Notes: generated from the sequence alone by a model not told the origin. A DNA stretch of 64,000 nt from Flabesymbios commensalis (GCA_964017125.1 OZ024903.1:59272170-59336169); one strand, 5' to 3'. Positions 48,650-60,439 are shown, counted from the first letter of the stretch. Numbers and translations: made by a program.

Positions 48650-49084
48650 TACCCCCAGACATGCCCAGACGACCGGAGACTTGGGTTTCGCTGTGCAATT
48701 TAATGCTGAAACTCCGCGGCATTTCGCGCAGCTCCGCTATCCTCGGGTCGGATAGGCCCTAGAGTAACAAAAGTTAGGATAACTTCCTCTGGGTAACTCC
48801 ATTCATCCCACGTGAGAGACCTAATGTCAAACACGCTATTTAAGACTACGACAGCCTACACCAGCGCCAGCACTGATGCAAGAGCTGCATTAGCACCGCA
48901 GTTGAGCGGAGGAACCAGGGTATGCCACTGACAATCCGCCTGAAGATTATGGCCAGACACGAGGAGGCTGCAGTTTCACTTGGATGATTGCTGTATACTA
49001 GTGCTTCCGTGCCATGCTGTACAGCATGCAATGAACTGACGGAACAGATCCCTAATGACCCTCCCCGGATGGGGGCAAAAAGTA
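48650..49084. repeat. Second copy of the 1-430 repeat
   Basis: Same orientation and order of blocks as 1-430, about 80 percent alike by eye. It is interrupted at 49085 by a MITE; the repeat resumes at 49881 (CTACTACTAGCAATCATCC). Confidence 0.75.
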
Positions 49085-49878
49085 GGGGAGACCAGGGCAC
49101 CATGGACATTGGGGCCGAATGAACATCTGTCTTTTAGGCCAAGTGCGTTGTCCAAGTTTAAAAGAACCCTCTAGGGAATGTTTTTAAGCTGTTCTATTGC
49201 AGCAGGAAAAAATGGTGGTGATTCATCAAGGCTTGTGTAAGCTATGGCGAAATATGTGTTTTTAAAGGGTTAAGGTATACACGGATTTTGGTAAAACATT
49301 AAAGACTCATTGGAACTAAGTTAAAAGAAGAATCACATAGAAGCTAGTGAAAATTGTGTTTTTCAAGAACCATGGGCGATAATGGAAGATTCTACCTTAA
49401 GCTAGTTAAAGCTACACTTATAACAATCGTCATGCTGGGGCACCATGGACGGGGTACAATGTACGTACATGGTGCCCCATTATTGGCATTATTGTCCATG
49501 GTGCCTCGTCCTCAGAGAAAATATATATTTTTTAATCTCAGTACCCCCAAAATGAAGACTTCTACATTTAAGTATTAGGCCTACTTTTTAATTTTTCATT
49601 TCACCATTAAAAATGTGTTGATTGACACAGGAAGTCCCCCCAACATGCCTGTAGACATGTCTATTGTACCCCACCCCATGTCCATGGTGCCCCGAGCTCG
49701 GGGATTTTTTAAAATTGATTTTTAAGTAACATCCAACATGAATGCATGTATTGTATTCCAGTCAGAAATTAGTTTAGTCCACTGTTACCTATTGGTTGAT
49801 ACTACGTTAATCTGCTACAAAAATATTTGAAGTAAATCCAAAATGAAAAATAGGTGTCCATGGTGCCCCGGTGTCCCC
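49085..49878. mobile_element. TA-flanked 794-bp MITE
   Basis: TA at 49083-49084 and 49879-49880. Ends GGGGAGACCAGGGCACCATG and CATGGTGCCCCGGTGTCCCC. CCATGGTGCCCC words recur inside (49495, 49680, 49855 and in complement). The empty site GTACTACTACTA survives at about 403-414 in the paralogous repeat. Confidence 0.9.
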
Positions 49879-49880
49879 TA

Positions 49881-50250
49881 CTACTACTAGCAATCATCCC
49901 AGTACCCCTCTTCCTCAATAAAGCCAGTGTGGAATTAGCCTTACTCGCGATTTTGGAGATGTTATCCCCCCATCCCAGGTTCTCACTGATGCTGACTCCC
50001 ATTAGGGTCTAAGTAAGGTGAATTTGTTACTTTTCCGAGTGTGACCCCTTTGTGCTGATAGTCTGAAGGTATATCTCGTTAGCCCATGGTATCTTCACTC
50101 GGAGGACAGAACATTTGGATGGATTGATTTCATCGCCCAAATATATGTGCCCAGCGCTTCAACTTTCTTAGGTCAATCCTATAAGCCATTCGGACCTCAG
50201 TCAGAGAGCGGAGGTTTACCTGAGCAACATCTATGTGTGGAGAGTGGCTA
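49881..50250 (-). mobile_element. LINE fragment, reverse-transcriptase C-terminal part
   Basis: Minus-strand MGVSISENLGWGDNISKIAS then KANSTLALLRK is the classic LGVxISxxLxWxxHIxxxxxKAN..L.LLRR stretch after the RT domain. Upstream DLRKLKRWAHIF and NPSKC-like residues appear in shifted frames. It is degenerate; the CR1/Jockey/Rex group is likely, the exact clade undecided. Confidence 0.7.
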
Positions 50251-50254
50251 TAAG

Positions 50255-50595
50255 CCTATAGGCCAACATTAAACCAACGTTGGGTCAATTTTATATAGCC
50301 ATGTCGCCATGTAACCATGTTATACGCCTGGGGTTTGGCAATTGCTATGCAACTGCTCAGCCCCCAATCAGCCCCGTAGCCAGGGGGGGAAGGGGGGATG
50401 GGGGGTCGGAGGGGTCGGACTTGGGCAGAGGTCCGCTTTTTCATGCAAATTATTTTGCGTTATCACTGACAATTATCACTATTATTTTTACTCTTACAGT
50501 GGGGGATCTCCGCAATGTAAGGGTTAATGGGGGACCAGCGTCACTGACGCTTGGCCAACATTAAATTAACATTGATTCAGTCTCTTGTGTTACAT
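50255..50595. repeat. Decayed CAGCAAACAC-family pieces
   Basis: GCCAACATTAAACCAACGTT near 50261 and GCCAACATTAAATTAACATT near 50554 surround a G-rich segment with GCCCCGTAGCCAGGGGGGG (50372). This may be a MITE disrupted by a second insertion. Confidence 0.4.
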
Positions 50596-51051
50596 GCAGA
50601 GGAGAATCAACTCAGCCCCATGTGATCGGCTCCACCATTTAAGCTCCCATTGAGTCTTACCGTTTTAAAAAAGATATAATTATGAAAAATTATAGGCCTA
50701 TAATTAAGTACAGGGTAAGTTGCTTGCACAATTTCGTAAAAATTGGTTCATGATCGACTGAAAAGTTTGTGAAAAGCGCGGGTTGATGGTTAATATAAAT
50801 TCTACTATAAACATTACTGAATCATTAAAAAAACAAACATTTTAAAATACCCGGTAGTTTTAAAATGTTAAAACCCAATACAAATGACGATTTATTTATT
50901 TAGATTAGGGGGGGGGCTACACTTCAAAGTTTCAATAATTTTAAAATTTGATAAAAAATTGAACCCATTTATACTCATCTTATGTCATTTGACATTCTTA
51001 AACTGTTTTTCGATATTTCGTGTTATCTGGTTAATGTATCGCTAATATTAA

Positions 51052-51291
51052 CCATTACAGCGCGCGGGGATCGACTCTAAACGTCATGATCTGACGTCTG
51101 TAGGCCTAGACGTCGTCTAAAGACGATCCCCGCACTGTAAGAGTAAACATATTTCTAATGGCAGTATACCCATAACATAGGTATTCAAATGAAGCGGAAA
51201 GAGCTAACTGAGACATTTATGATGATTTCAAAATGAAAAACCCAAGTTTGGTCTTCAGGGTCTGTACAAATGTATGTCAGCGCTTTGAGGG
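51052..51291. mobile_element. TTAA MITE, family A, copy 3
   Basis: TTAA at 51048-51051 and 51292-51295, ends CCATTACAGCG and CTTTGAGGG. It has the hairpin GGGGATCGACTCTAAACGTC closing with CGATCCCC, and CATAGGTATTCAAATGAAGC. Confidence 0.88.
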
Positions 51292-51759
51292 TTAATAGAC
51301 AATATAGTACTCTGGATTGGACAAGCAGTTTCATCATTGCGAATAATTATTATAAGGCCTATATACTGATAAATAATGACACCCGGTATTTTAAATTAAA
51401 TAATAAACACATTATTATTTTAATACTGACCACGCCCCCCAAAAAATTACAGTAGTTAAAAGCAATATTTTTATGTGTGATTTCTTATAAAAAAAAAATT
51501 AACTATCGAAAGAGGTGAACCATATCGTGGTCATAGGGACGAGGGTTCGGTCAAAGAAAGATAGCACGAGGTCAATGGGTATGAAAAGCTAAAAAATAGC
51601 CCCAGAGGTCCAGGTTTAAACAGCATCGGCACTTAGCGGATCGCGGGAAGTCTGTGAGCGTCCTAACTGAATGAAGGTCGTAAAAAACTCCCCTCCACAT
51701 AGTTTGTCAGGAAGAAGGTCTCCCGCTACGATCGTGTCTAAATGTCATTTTAATAGATT

Positions 51760-52126
51760 TGTGGGAACCTGCGTCTCACCGTTCGGGCTGGTTCGGGCGT
51801 CTCCGACCTTTGACGAGAGGCGGTGGCCTGCCTAGCCTCACTTTCGAATCGCGCCGCATAAGATGATGCGCGTCACTTACTCCCAGGCTGCCGAATCGAG
51901 AAGACGTCTCGCTAGACTCAAGCACCAAGCTGCTGGCTAGGTTGCCGCGTTCTGCATGGAAATGTGTGCACTAACGTTACGACATTGTCTGAACTAAATA
52001 AACGAGAATGAACTGGAAAATGATTTAACCAAGTCATTTGTGTCCCGTCGTCCCGACGGGAATGAAGTGAAGTGAGATGATACTTGTTCCACAAATCCCC
52101 TATTAGTGACTAGCCCTACACTCACA
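51760..52126 (+). repeat. 5' LTR
   Basis: Begins TGTGGGAACCTGCG and ends CTACACTCACA. Longer than the 3' LTR (367 against 241 bp); the rest is collinear. Confidence 0.92.
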
Positions 52127-54330
52127 TCGGTGACCCCAGTCGTTTGATCGTACTCGCAACAGTGCTTTCACCGAGCAACACACGACGCAAAACCACTGCT
52201 TTAGAGGATAGTTTTTGTAAAATTTCGGGGATTTTTAGAAAAAAATGACACATCATTTTTTCCAAAGGTACGTGAAAATTGTAGGTCATAGTCAAATATG
52301 CCAGTAAGGATTAGCTAGAAAGGTTATCCGGGGAGAGGCACGCGTGTTTCCGCTGGAAAACAGCGAAAATTTCCATAATTTTGGACGGCAACCTTGTGCG
52401 ATCCATTTTTCAAAATGGTCGACAAGAAGGTTTTTGCTCCAAATCAAATTAGAATCTCTTCGATTCATTCCTAATAAGTCAGAAGTTTGAAATATTTCCC
52501 TCCTATTTATGCCACTATAGGCGATTGGGAGGTGAATATTTTAAAATTAATTTTAAATCGTTCTACACCATAATTGGGTGACTCGATTTTTTACGGCCCA
52601 TTCAAAAAATACAACTAGGTTTCTTGTCTGAAAAAATACAAAATAAAAATTTTCAAACAAAATATCGCCTCGACTCAGAGAACTTTTGATAGTCTTAGGG
52701 CCACTTAAAATTGTTCGCCTGAAATACATGTGAATAAACGGTCTTATTTGGTCCGTAAATACATTATTGTTAGGACCGTAGGTCAATATTTTGTCATTAC
52801 AATCATATTTTGTTTTAGGCGGCAGCAGAAATATTTTATTATGTATGGGTGAGGCAGCCATTTTGCTGCAGGTGTCCCTAACATTAGCTCAATTGGCTAC
52901 CGATAGCTGCACCCGAGCCCGCCAACCCGGCATCCATTACGAGGATCACCCCACGTTTTCAACTCGACATAATTAGCATAAATTAAGCCGCCATCTTGAA
53001 TCGATGGTGTGATTAACAAACCATGCTCACATGTCAAGGCCAAACGTTGTCTGTAAAAATTATCTAGGCACTGCAAATTTTTTCAAATATATTTTTTTCT
53101 CAATCCTCAAAGAGAAGCTGAATTCATTATAGCAGAAACTTCTTAAAGTCCAAAATTATATTACACATTGTGTGATAGTTTTGATTAGAAATTTGATTAT
53201 CTACTTTTCCGTACTTTCGCGCTGACCTGCCCCCTTGCGGTCAGCATCTATTAGACTAAGCCACGCATAGGTGCGACGCTTAGTTTATGAATATGCTAAT
53301 GAGTTGAAGCAGGCGGCCCTACTGCACACAGCACTTGATTACCGGCGTGCCAACTCCTCTCACTGAGAACCAGCGACGCGCTACCACACATGGGCCTACA
53401 TGATATATATATCATGTACGCCACACACCGCCAGCTGCTATAATCGTTGCGGCCACCACTCACACGGTGAGGCAGCAGCATGTCGCCGTACATACATAAC
53501 ATACAACACCCTCACCACCGCCCAACCTAAACCGACGGGCACCGAGCTACGTGCGATAATACGAATCGAAGCGAGCAATCGATTTCGACGTCACTGTGAA
53601 TGCTTTTCATGATGGACATTTTATAAAAAAAAAAAAATGTTCATTATGGGAAATATTCGTCAGCGAAATAATACTATATAGTCTTTATAGACTACTGTCA
53701 GTCAAGAGTTGAACAAAATAATTCCAAAATTAAGTCGAACTGTAGACTAGATAAATAATACTGTCGCACTCAGCCTATCGTCAAGATAATGAAATTTTCT
53801 CATGATGGGCCAGTTTTAATCGTTATTTTATTAACGGGATATACGACTTCACAGTTGTGCTATCGTGACAATCTTAATGTTTCCATGTGTTTTTCGACTT
53901 GCGTGGAAAACTTTTCCACACAGGTCAATTTACCCAATACCATAGTATCATAGCTTAGAATAGCAATGTAGCATTTATTCTGGTATTTCATATACAGTTT
54001 GTAACCTACAATTTTCACAATTTATATGTTAAATGAAATAGAAAGTAATATAAACGCAATTTCTGAGCAGCGACTTTTTCGACATTTCAGCAACCCCCGT
54101 ATTCAGCAACATGGACAATTCTTATAAATTACAGATTCAGCATGCATCAAGACTTATTCACTAGTCTAGATAACTGTGCACACAGTTCTCCATGCAGGAC
54201 GCGACAACCACAATAGTTGGTATGTTTTAAATGCATATCATTTTAATAATCGTTTGAGTATTGCCCAGTAGCCAATAGGCCTGTAAACTCAAACGTTTTA
54301 ATTTTTACATAATTTCAATTAATAAACATT
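52127..54330. other. Leader of the LTR element, no coding seen
   Basis: Non-coding. It holds the block shared with 43695-43790 (52670-52770) and a CpG-richer stretch at 53.2-53.6 kb. It is unclear how much belongs to the retroelement and how much was inserted later. Confidence 0.4.
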
Positions 54331-55210
54331 TCAAGATGGCTACCAAATATGATAGCGAAGGCTTCGTGTCTACACCCCTCGAAGGATAAGGGGCTCATCG
54401 TAAGGACTCATATTTTCTGGCAAGTGAAGAAGACTCAGTTTCAAGCAGCTGACAGTGAGCACAGAAGGCTAAAAGCAGACTTTGCAAGAATCGCACGCAC
54501 TAGACGACACTGAAATCGCTCAAAGAGCGAATCTTCAAGGAGCCCTTCGCCAGTTAGACGACAACCCTTACGGCGATCAACTAATCTGCCGAAATTTAAG
54601 ATAGCCACTTTTTATTCCACAGATGTAGAATTATGGTTTAATCAGATCGAGACTCAGTTTGATTTACACCAGATAACGGATGACGACGAACGGTATAATC
54701 TCACCTGTGCGGCACTCTCTGGAGAGGTAGCGTCAGACGTCAGAGGCGTGCTTCTGCAACCCTTCCTCACACATAAGTATGATAGTCTCAAAGGCATCCT
54801 AATAGAGCGCCGAGGTCTGAATAAACCCGAGAGAAGTCATTTCAGGAGAGAAGATTGGCTCTAAGTTATTGTACGTCGCAGACGAACGCAATAAATGCGA
54901 AAATTTAATTGACACGGGTGCAGCAGTAAGCATCTTACCCAAGTCTTGCGCTAACAGGACTTCAGACGCTGACTGTCTTCCCCTAGTTGCAGCTAACAAT
55001 ACTACTATTAATACCTACGGTACTAGCAAACGCGTCGTCGACGCCAGTGACGACGTCGGCCTTAAACGTGACTATACGTGGACATTTATAGAAGCAGACG
55101 GTAAAAAGCTCATTATAGGGGCGGATTTTCTCATACATTATAGTTTACTGGTGGACTTGAGAAGTCGGTGTCTAAGAGACATGAGAACCGGTTTAGCTAT
55201 ACCATCTTAA
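54330..55210 (+). pseudogene. Fossil gag and protease regions
   Basis: Same element. Gag-like wording (VELWFNQIETQFDLHQI) and a protease with the DTGA active-site word (54910) and an IIGADFL flap-like end. Treated as a remnant. Confidence 0.8.
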
Positions 55211-55492
55211 CTATCGTCAGCTACACCATTGTCACTCAATGGAGTGGACACTGTCCATAATGACTACACAAAACTATTAGGTCAGTTCCCAGAACTGACT
55301 CGCCCTAGGACGAAGGGAGAGACTGTCAAACACGGTATTACACACAAAATAGTGACCAAAGGAGACCCTGTGTTCGCGCACCCACGATGATTAGCCCCTG
55401 ACAAACTAGTCACTGCGAAACGTGAGTTTGAGGATATGATAAAGTTAGGAGTTATCGAACCCAGCGACAGTGAATTGTCCTAAGCACTTCTT

Positions 55493-56779
55493 ATGGTCCC
55501 CAAGAAAAATGGCGACTGGCGACCATGTGGTGATTATAGAAGCTTGAACGTTCAGACCGTACCAGATCAATACCCAATCCCTCACATTCAAGACTTTATG
55601 CAGTGTTTAGCTGGTTCGAAAATTACCACACCTTTCGATCTTTTCAATTTTACTAGGACACCGTTTGGTCTACAAAATTCTGATCAAACTTTTCAACGTT
55701 TCATCGACCACGTTACACGCGGATTAGATTTTGTGTTCGTATATTTAGATGATTTATTAGTCACCAGCCCCGATCATAGTACCCATAAGAAACATTTGAA
55801 AATTCTTTTCGCCCGACTAGCCGAATACGGTATTATAATCAGTCCTGAGAAATGTCAGTTCGGTACAACCGAGTTAAGCTTTTTAGGCCACCACGTTTGT
55901 TTGGAAGGAATTAAGCCGTCGCCCAGCGGAGTTGACGCCATAGTTAATTTCGCTAAACCCGAAAAGCAACGAGTGTTACGAAGATACTTAGGAATGGTAA
56001 ATTATTACCATCGATTTATACCACAATGCGCGGCTAAATTTATGCCGCTAAATAATTTACTGACTGCAGCCAATGACGGTCATACTAGATTGTCTCCGAA
56101 GTCTAATTTTGATTTAAAGTGGAATGAAAGTGCAGAATCGGCATTTTCAGAGTCTGAGCAAATACTAGCAAATGCAACCCTCCTGGTACATCCAGACCCT
56201 TCGGCCCAGTTGAATATCACGTGTGACGCTAGTGATTTCGCCGTAGGTGGCGTTTTGCAGCAGTATATAGACAATGTCTGGCAGCCACTCTCTTTTTTTA
56301 GTAAAAAATTGAATCCTGCGGAGACACGCTACAGCGCGTTTGACCGCGAGCTTTTGGCAGTATATGCCACTATCAGACATTTTAGGCACAATTTAGAAGG
56401 CCGTAACTTTTTAGTAAATACCGACAACAAACGTTTAACTTTTGTCATGTCATCAGTTACCGAACGCCCATCACTGCGACAAACAAGACAGTTGGCTTTT
56501 ATAGCCGAGTTTACCATGGACATAAGATACGTGAAAGGCGAGACAGATTTCGTCGCTGACGCACTGTCACGACCGTCAGTGTCAGTAATAAACAGTACAT
56601 CAGCAATCAATTACAAAGAATTAAGTGCAGATCAAGCCTTGGATGCGGAATTAACACAATTGCGACATTCAACGTCGTTTACTATGAACTTTCAACTACT
56701 CAAGTCATTTGATAACCATTTGATTTGGTGCGACGTGTCAACAGGACACAATTGGCCGTATATTACAGTAAATTTTTGA
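55493..56779 (+). pseudogene. Fossil pol: reverse transcriptase and RNase H region
   Basis: Belongs to the LTR element at 51760-58045. It has [15 protein letters not shown], the YLDD catalytic box region, a thumb ([18 protein letters not shown]) and an RNase H start ([16 protein letters not shown]). Treated as a remnant. Confidence 0.9.
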
Positions 56780-56839
56780 AAAAATGTTTTCTTAAATTTA
56801 CATGGATTAGGTCATCCATCGCATAGGGCTACAAAGCCC

Positions 56840-57418
56840 TTGATAAATACAAGATTTGTATGGCATGGAATGAATATAGATATCGCTAAATGGTGCCGTA
56901 CCTGCAAAGGTTGTCAGACCGCCAAAATTTCTCGCCACAATCAGCCAGTTTTTGGCAAATTCACCGAACCTACCAAGAGATTTGACCAAGTACACATTGA
57001 TATAGTCGGACACCTGATGTACGCTGACGGTTTTAGATATTTACTGACTTGCGTCGATCATTTCACACGCTGGCCGGAAGCCATTCCTATTGTGGATATT
57101 CGAGCCGAAACAGTCGATGATGCCTTCTCCAGTGGGTGGATAGCACGTTTTGGGACACCCGCCACTATCACCACAGATAGGGGCGCACAGTTCAAAGCCA
57201 AATTATGGGATGGTTTATGTAACCAATTCGGGATAGTAAGAAATCGCACAACAAGCTACCACCCCCAATCGAACGGCATGGTCGAACGTTTCCACCGTCA
57301 GTTAAAAGCAGCCATAATGGCACACGAGTCACCGGATCCATGGACAATAACACTACCCTCCGTTTTATTTGGCGTTCGTTCCGCTGTCAAAGAGTTATTG
57401 GGCAGGTCGGCTGCTTAA
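56840..57418 (+). pseudogene. Fossil pol: integrase region
   Basis: Belongs to the same element. It shows a zinc-binding CxxC segment (CRTCKGCQTAKI) and a retroviral-type integrase core with HIDIVG, DRGAQF and HPQSNGMVER. Treated as a remnant. Confidence 0.9.
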
Positions 57419-57804
57419 ACTACAATTTTTTTTTACACAGAAGTATACCGTCGACGCACATACAAACTTGGACAATTAATCAGATACACAATTGCGCCGC
57501 CTCTGACCGCCCCTTACGACGGCCCATATAAGGTCATCGTGAGGAGCGGCAGAGTCATGAAAATCCTGATAAAAGGCAAGGTGGAAACGGTCTCATTGGA
57601 CCAAGGTAAACCTGCACATTTTGAGTGCGAGCCTGCAACAGGTACAGCCACACAGCATACAACGCAACCGCAAAAAACGAGCTCGAAGACTACAGGGATC
57701 ACTATAGGGAATCCACAGGATCCACTAAGACACAGTAGCTCGCACACTCAGAGGTCCAGCAGGACGAGTGTTAAACCGACGTTTGAACTAAGCCCGTGGG
57801 GTAA

Positions 57805-58045
57805 TGTGGGAACCTGCGTCTCACCGTTCGGGCTGGTTCGGGCGTCTCCGACCTTTGACGAGAGGCGGTGGCCCGTCTAGCCTCATTTTGAATCACGCCA
57901 CATCAGACGATGCGCGTCACTTACTCCCAGGCATGAAAATGATTTAACCAAGTTATTTGTGTTCCGTCGTCCCGACGGGAATGAAGTGAAGTGAGATGGG
58001 ACTTGTTCCACTAATCCCCTATTAGTGACTAGCCCTACACTCACA
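57805..58045 (+). repeat. 3' LTR
   Basis: Begins TGTGGGAACCTGCG and ends CTACACTCACA, followed by the GATT duplication. Collinear with the 5' LTR at both ends. Confidence 0.92.
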
Positions 58046-58406
58046 GATTCTCGGAATTGGTTCTATCCCTCTCTCTTTGCATCTCCCTGGGTGGATAAAC
58101 CTCCCAGTCTGGATGATCTGAAACATTTAGTTATAGTAGACCCTGGAGTGCGGGATATAGAACCAGTGATATAGGCATTACGGGAATGTTTTACTAAAAT
58201 TACTTTATTGTACAATTTACTTAGGCCCACGTAGTCTATACGAAAAAATTGTACAAAAATATAAAAATGCTTCTTTGATTTTGGAAAGTCATGGTTACGT
58301 CTAAAACTAACGAAACCTATCTGGCTACGTGCCTGAACATTACAATTCTTGAGCTCTGTCCATTTTGGCTCGAAATCACTACGATGGGCAGGAAGGAACA
58401 GAAGCA

Positions 58407-58463
58407 ATGACAGCTCAAACTGCGGACACATCAAAAAGCATAGGCCAGATGTTCAAGAAAAAG
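58407..58463 (+). CDS. Possible exon, unrecognised
   Basis: Reads MTAQTADTSKSIGQMFKKK and runs directly into an AAG/GTAGGA donor. The composition is unlike the surrounding repeats and codon choice looks normal, but no convincing acceptor or promoter lies upstream and no partner exon was found. It abuts the LTR retrotransposon on its right flank. It may be a first coding exon or a chance frame. Confidence 0.25.
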
Positions 58464-58986
58464 GTAGGATCAGTAGAATGCGGTTTTCCAACAGGGCTAT
58501 GTACATGTATAACGATTTTCATGCCGCATCTTGTAGTCCACATTCAGATTTACACAGCAGATCTATGGAGGAATGTCAGGCTAGCTCAGCCGTGATCAGG
58601 CAAAACACATTATTTGACATTTTGGCAAAAATGATTTAAAAACCCCCAGATGTGTATTACACTAAGATGTTAAAATTGTGGGTTTTAATTTGTTGTCATT
58701 GTTGCGATCATCTTTTTAGAATTTACAGAAATTGATCAGGTAAAACACATTATTTTTTTACAATATTTAGAAATAATGTGTAAAACACATTATTTTGAAA
58801 AGACAAAAAATAAACATAAATTAAACTACAAGACAAATATATGTAGTGCGATAAATTAGCCCTTGAAGCGATACACTTTTTATTTCCAATAATTAAAATT
58901 TGATCATGTTAATCAGCTAATAAAATAGATTAAAAGCGAAATAGTCGTGATTATAGCGCTGTAGCCTAACTGTTAAACTACTTGTA

Positions 58987-59683
58987 GGGGAGAGTGGGGC
59001 ACCTTGAACCTTTTTTTCTATTTTCAACCCCCTCCCAAGTCTGAATGGAGCTGAATTATTTTTTGTATGGCAAATGACAGCTGCAGGAAAAGGTAAACTC
59101 CTGGCATAAAATAACTTGAACTTAATCTCTCACTTAAGATAAAAATCACATTTCAATTTTTTTTTTCATAGGCTCAACCTGCCCCACCTATGGGGCACCT
59201 TGAACCATGAGTCGGGGTACCTTGAACTACGATAAAAAATTGAAATAACGGTTTTGAAATGACACATAAGCAGCACTATTTCCATCCGTTAAGGTCCCAT
59301 TTTTGTCATTCATGCATGAACGTAACGAGGACGTGCTAGGGACGTAGTCATAATAACCCAAACGTTCCCAGAACGTATCAATAACAATGAATGTATCAAT
59401 ACAATTAATGTAGCGTTATTGGGACGTTCTGGCGACGTTAGGGTTATTATGACTACGTCCTTAGCACGTCCTCGTCACGTTCATCAATGAATGACGAAAA
59501 TGGGACCTTAACGAACGTTATATTACGTACAGTGTTTGCGGGGATGTGCCCTTTAATTTTTGGTTCGTTCACACACCACCCAGTGGTCACATTGACGGGA
59601 TATCTGGCGATTGTGACTTAAACAAACAGTGAAAAGTCAAGTGGTTCAACGTGCCCCTATGGTCAAGGTGCCCCACTCTCCCC
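58987..59683. mobile_element. TA-flanked 697-bp MITE with GGGGCACCTTGAACC words
   Basis: TA at 58985-58986 and 59684-59685. Ends GGGGAGAGTGGGGCACCTTG and CAAGGTGCCCCACTCTCCCC are perfect inverted repeats; GGGGCACCTTGAACC occurs twice near the left end. It carries a nested MITE (59286-59545). Confidence 0.92.
59286..59545. mobile_element. Nested ACGTCC palindromic MITE, partial
   Basis: CGTTAAGGTCCCATTTTTGT at left; at right GGGACCTTAACGAACG, TATTACGTACAGTGTTTGCG. Matches 44516-44946, but the left terminal ~25 bases and the centre are missing. Confidence 0.85.
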
Positions 59684-59869
59684 TACTCAACTGACTCTCT
59701 TGGAGGCATGAGAACAGATTGGCACAGATTAAAGGCAAATTAACCTATTTGGTTAAAGTGAAAGGTTCTCAAGTTTGACTTAAAACTGTTTCTCGATTTA
59801 AGTATTATGGCTTCTGCATTCCCACACACCTTTTATAACTAGTTGGTAACCATGGTAACGTAGAGAAAG

Positions 59870-60075
59870 TGGTTATTCTGTGAAACTCAATGACCTTGAC
59901 CTCTTTTGTTTTCACCGAGCTGGCTAATACAATGAAGTATGGGGGGAGGGGTATTATATAACCTTGTTTTCACCAAGTGACGTCACTGCGTTTCACAGAA
60001 TGAAGTATGGGGGAGGGGGGTTTATATAGGCCTAACCTTGTTTTCACCAAGTGACGTCACTGCGTTTCACAGAAT
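59870..60075 (+). repeat. Tandem duplication with two CREs
   Basis: ACAGAATGAAGTATGGGG, CCTTGTTTTCACCAAGTGAC and GTCACTGCGTTTCACAGAAT repeat in tandem (offset about 76). Each unit has the palindromic CRE TGACGTCA at 59978 and 60053. They lie 0.4 kb upstream of the YY1-type promoter. Confidence 0.7.
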
Positions 60076-60439
60076 ATTTCGCTCACTTTGGAACTTAGTG
60101 TGAAACGATTGCGACATTCTCTACCATGGCAACATATAGTTTATCTGATATATATTTTGATTTTCCTTTCTGAAAAATGTGTTGAAAATCTTTATTCACA
60201 ACCTCTAGATTTTGCTGCGGGAGGCCTTAAATTGCAGCAGAAAGCAAGTGGCCATCCACTGGATCCCCTAGCAGGTGGTTGCCTTCGGCAGCCCTATCGT
60301 TCAAAAGGGTCCACATTTAAACAAAATCGACCCACCCCTCCTGAAACTCTGGCTACGGGCCTGCCAATGGCATACCAACAGACATGACACTAATCCCATA
60401 GACATATATAGATTAACTAGACAGGACACGCCTTCTATC

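Larger units (their letters stand above)
51760..58045 (+). mobile_element. Ty3/gypsy-type LTR retrotransposon, broken
   Basis: A fossil with TG...CA-bounded LTRs at 51760-52126 and 57805-58045 and a GATT target duplication (51756-51759, 58046-58049). Parts in order: leader, gag-like (about 54330-54860), protease-like (54869-55210), reverse transcriptase and RNase H (55493-56779), integrase (56840-57418) and a basic tail (57539-57800). The pol order RT-RNase H-integrase is that of Ty3/gypsy. The coding region has at least four breaks by eye. The shared LTR parts differ at roughly one base in twenty, so it is not recent. The 2.2-kb leader is unusually long and contains a block also found at 43.7 kb, perhaps a later insertion. 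Confidence 0.92.

Noticed and set aside
48846-49109. 87-codon minus-strand frame
   Set aside because: It crosses the junction between the old repeat and the TA MITE, so it cannot be one gene.
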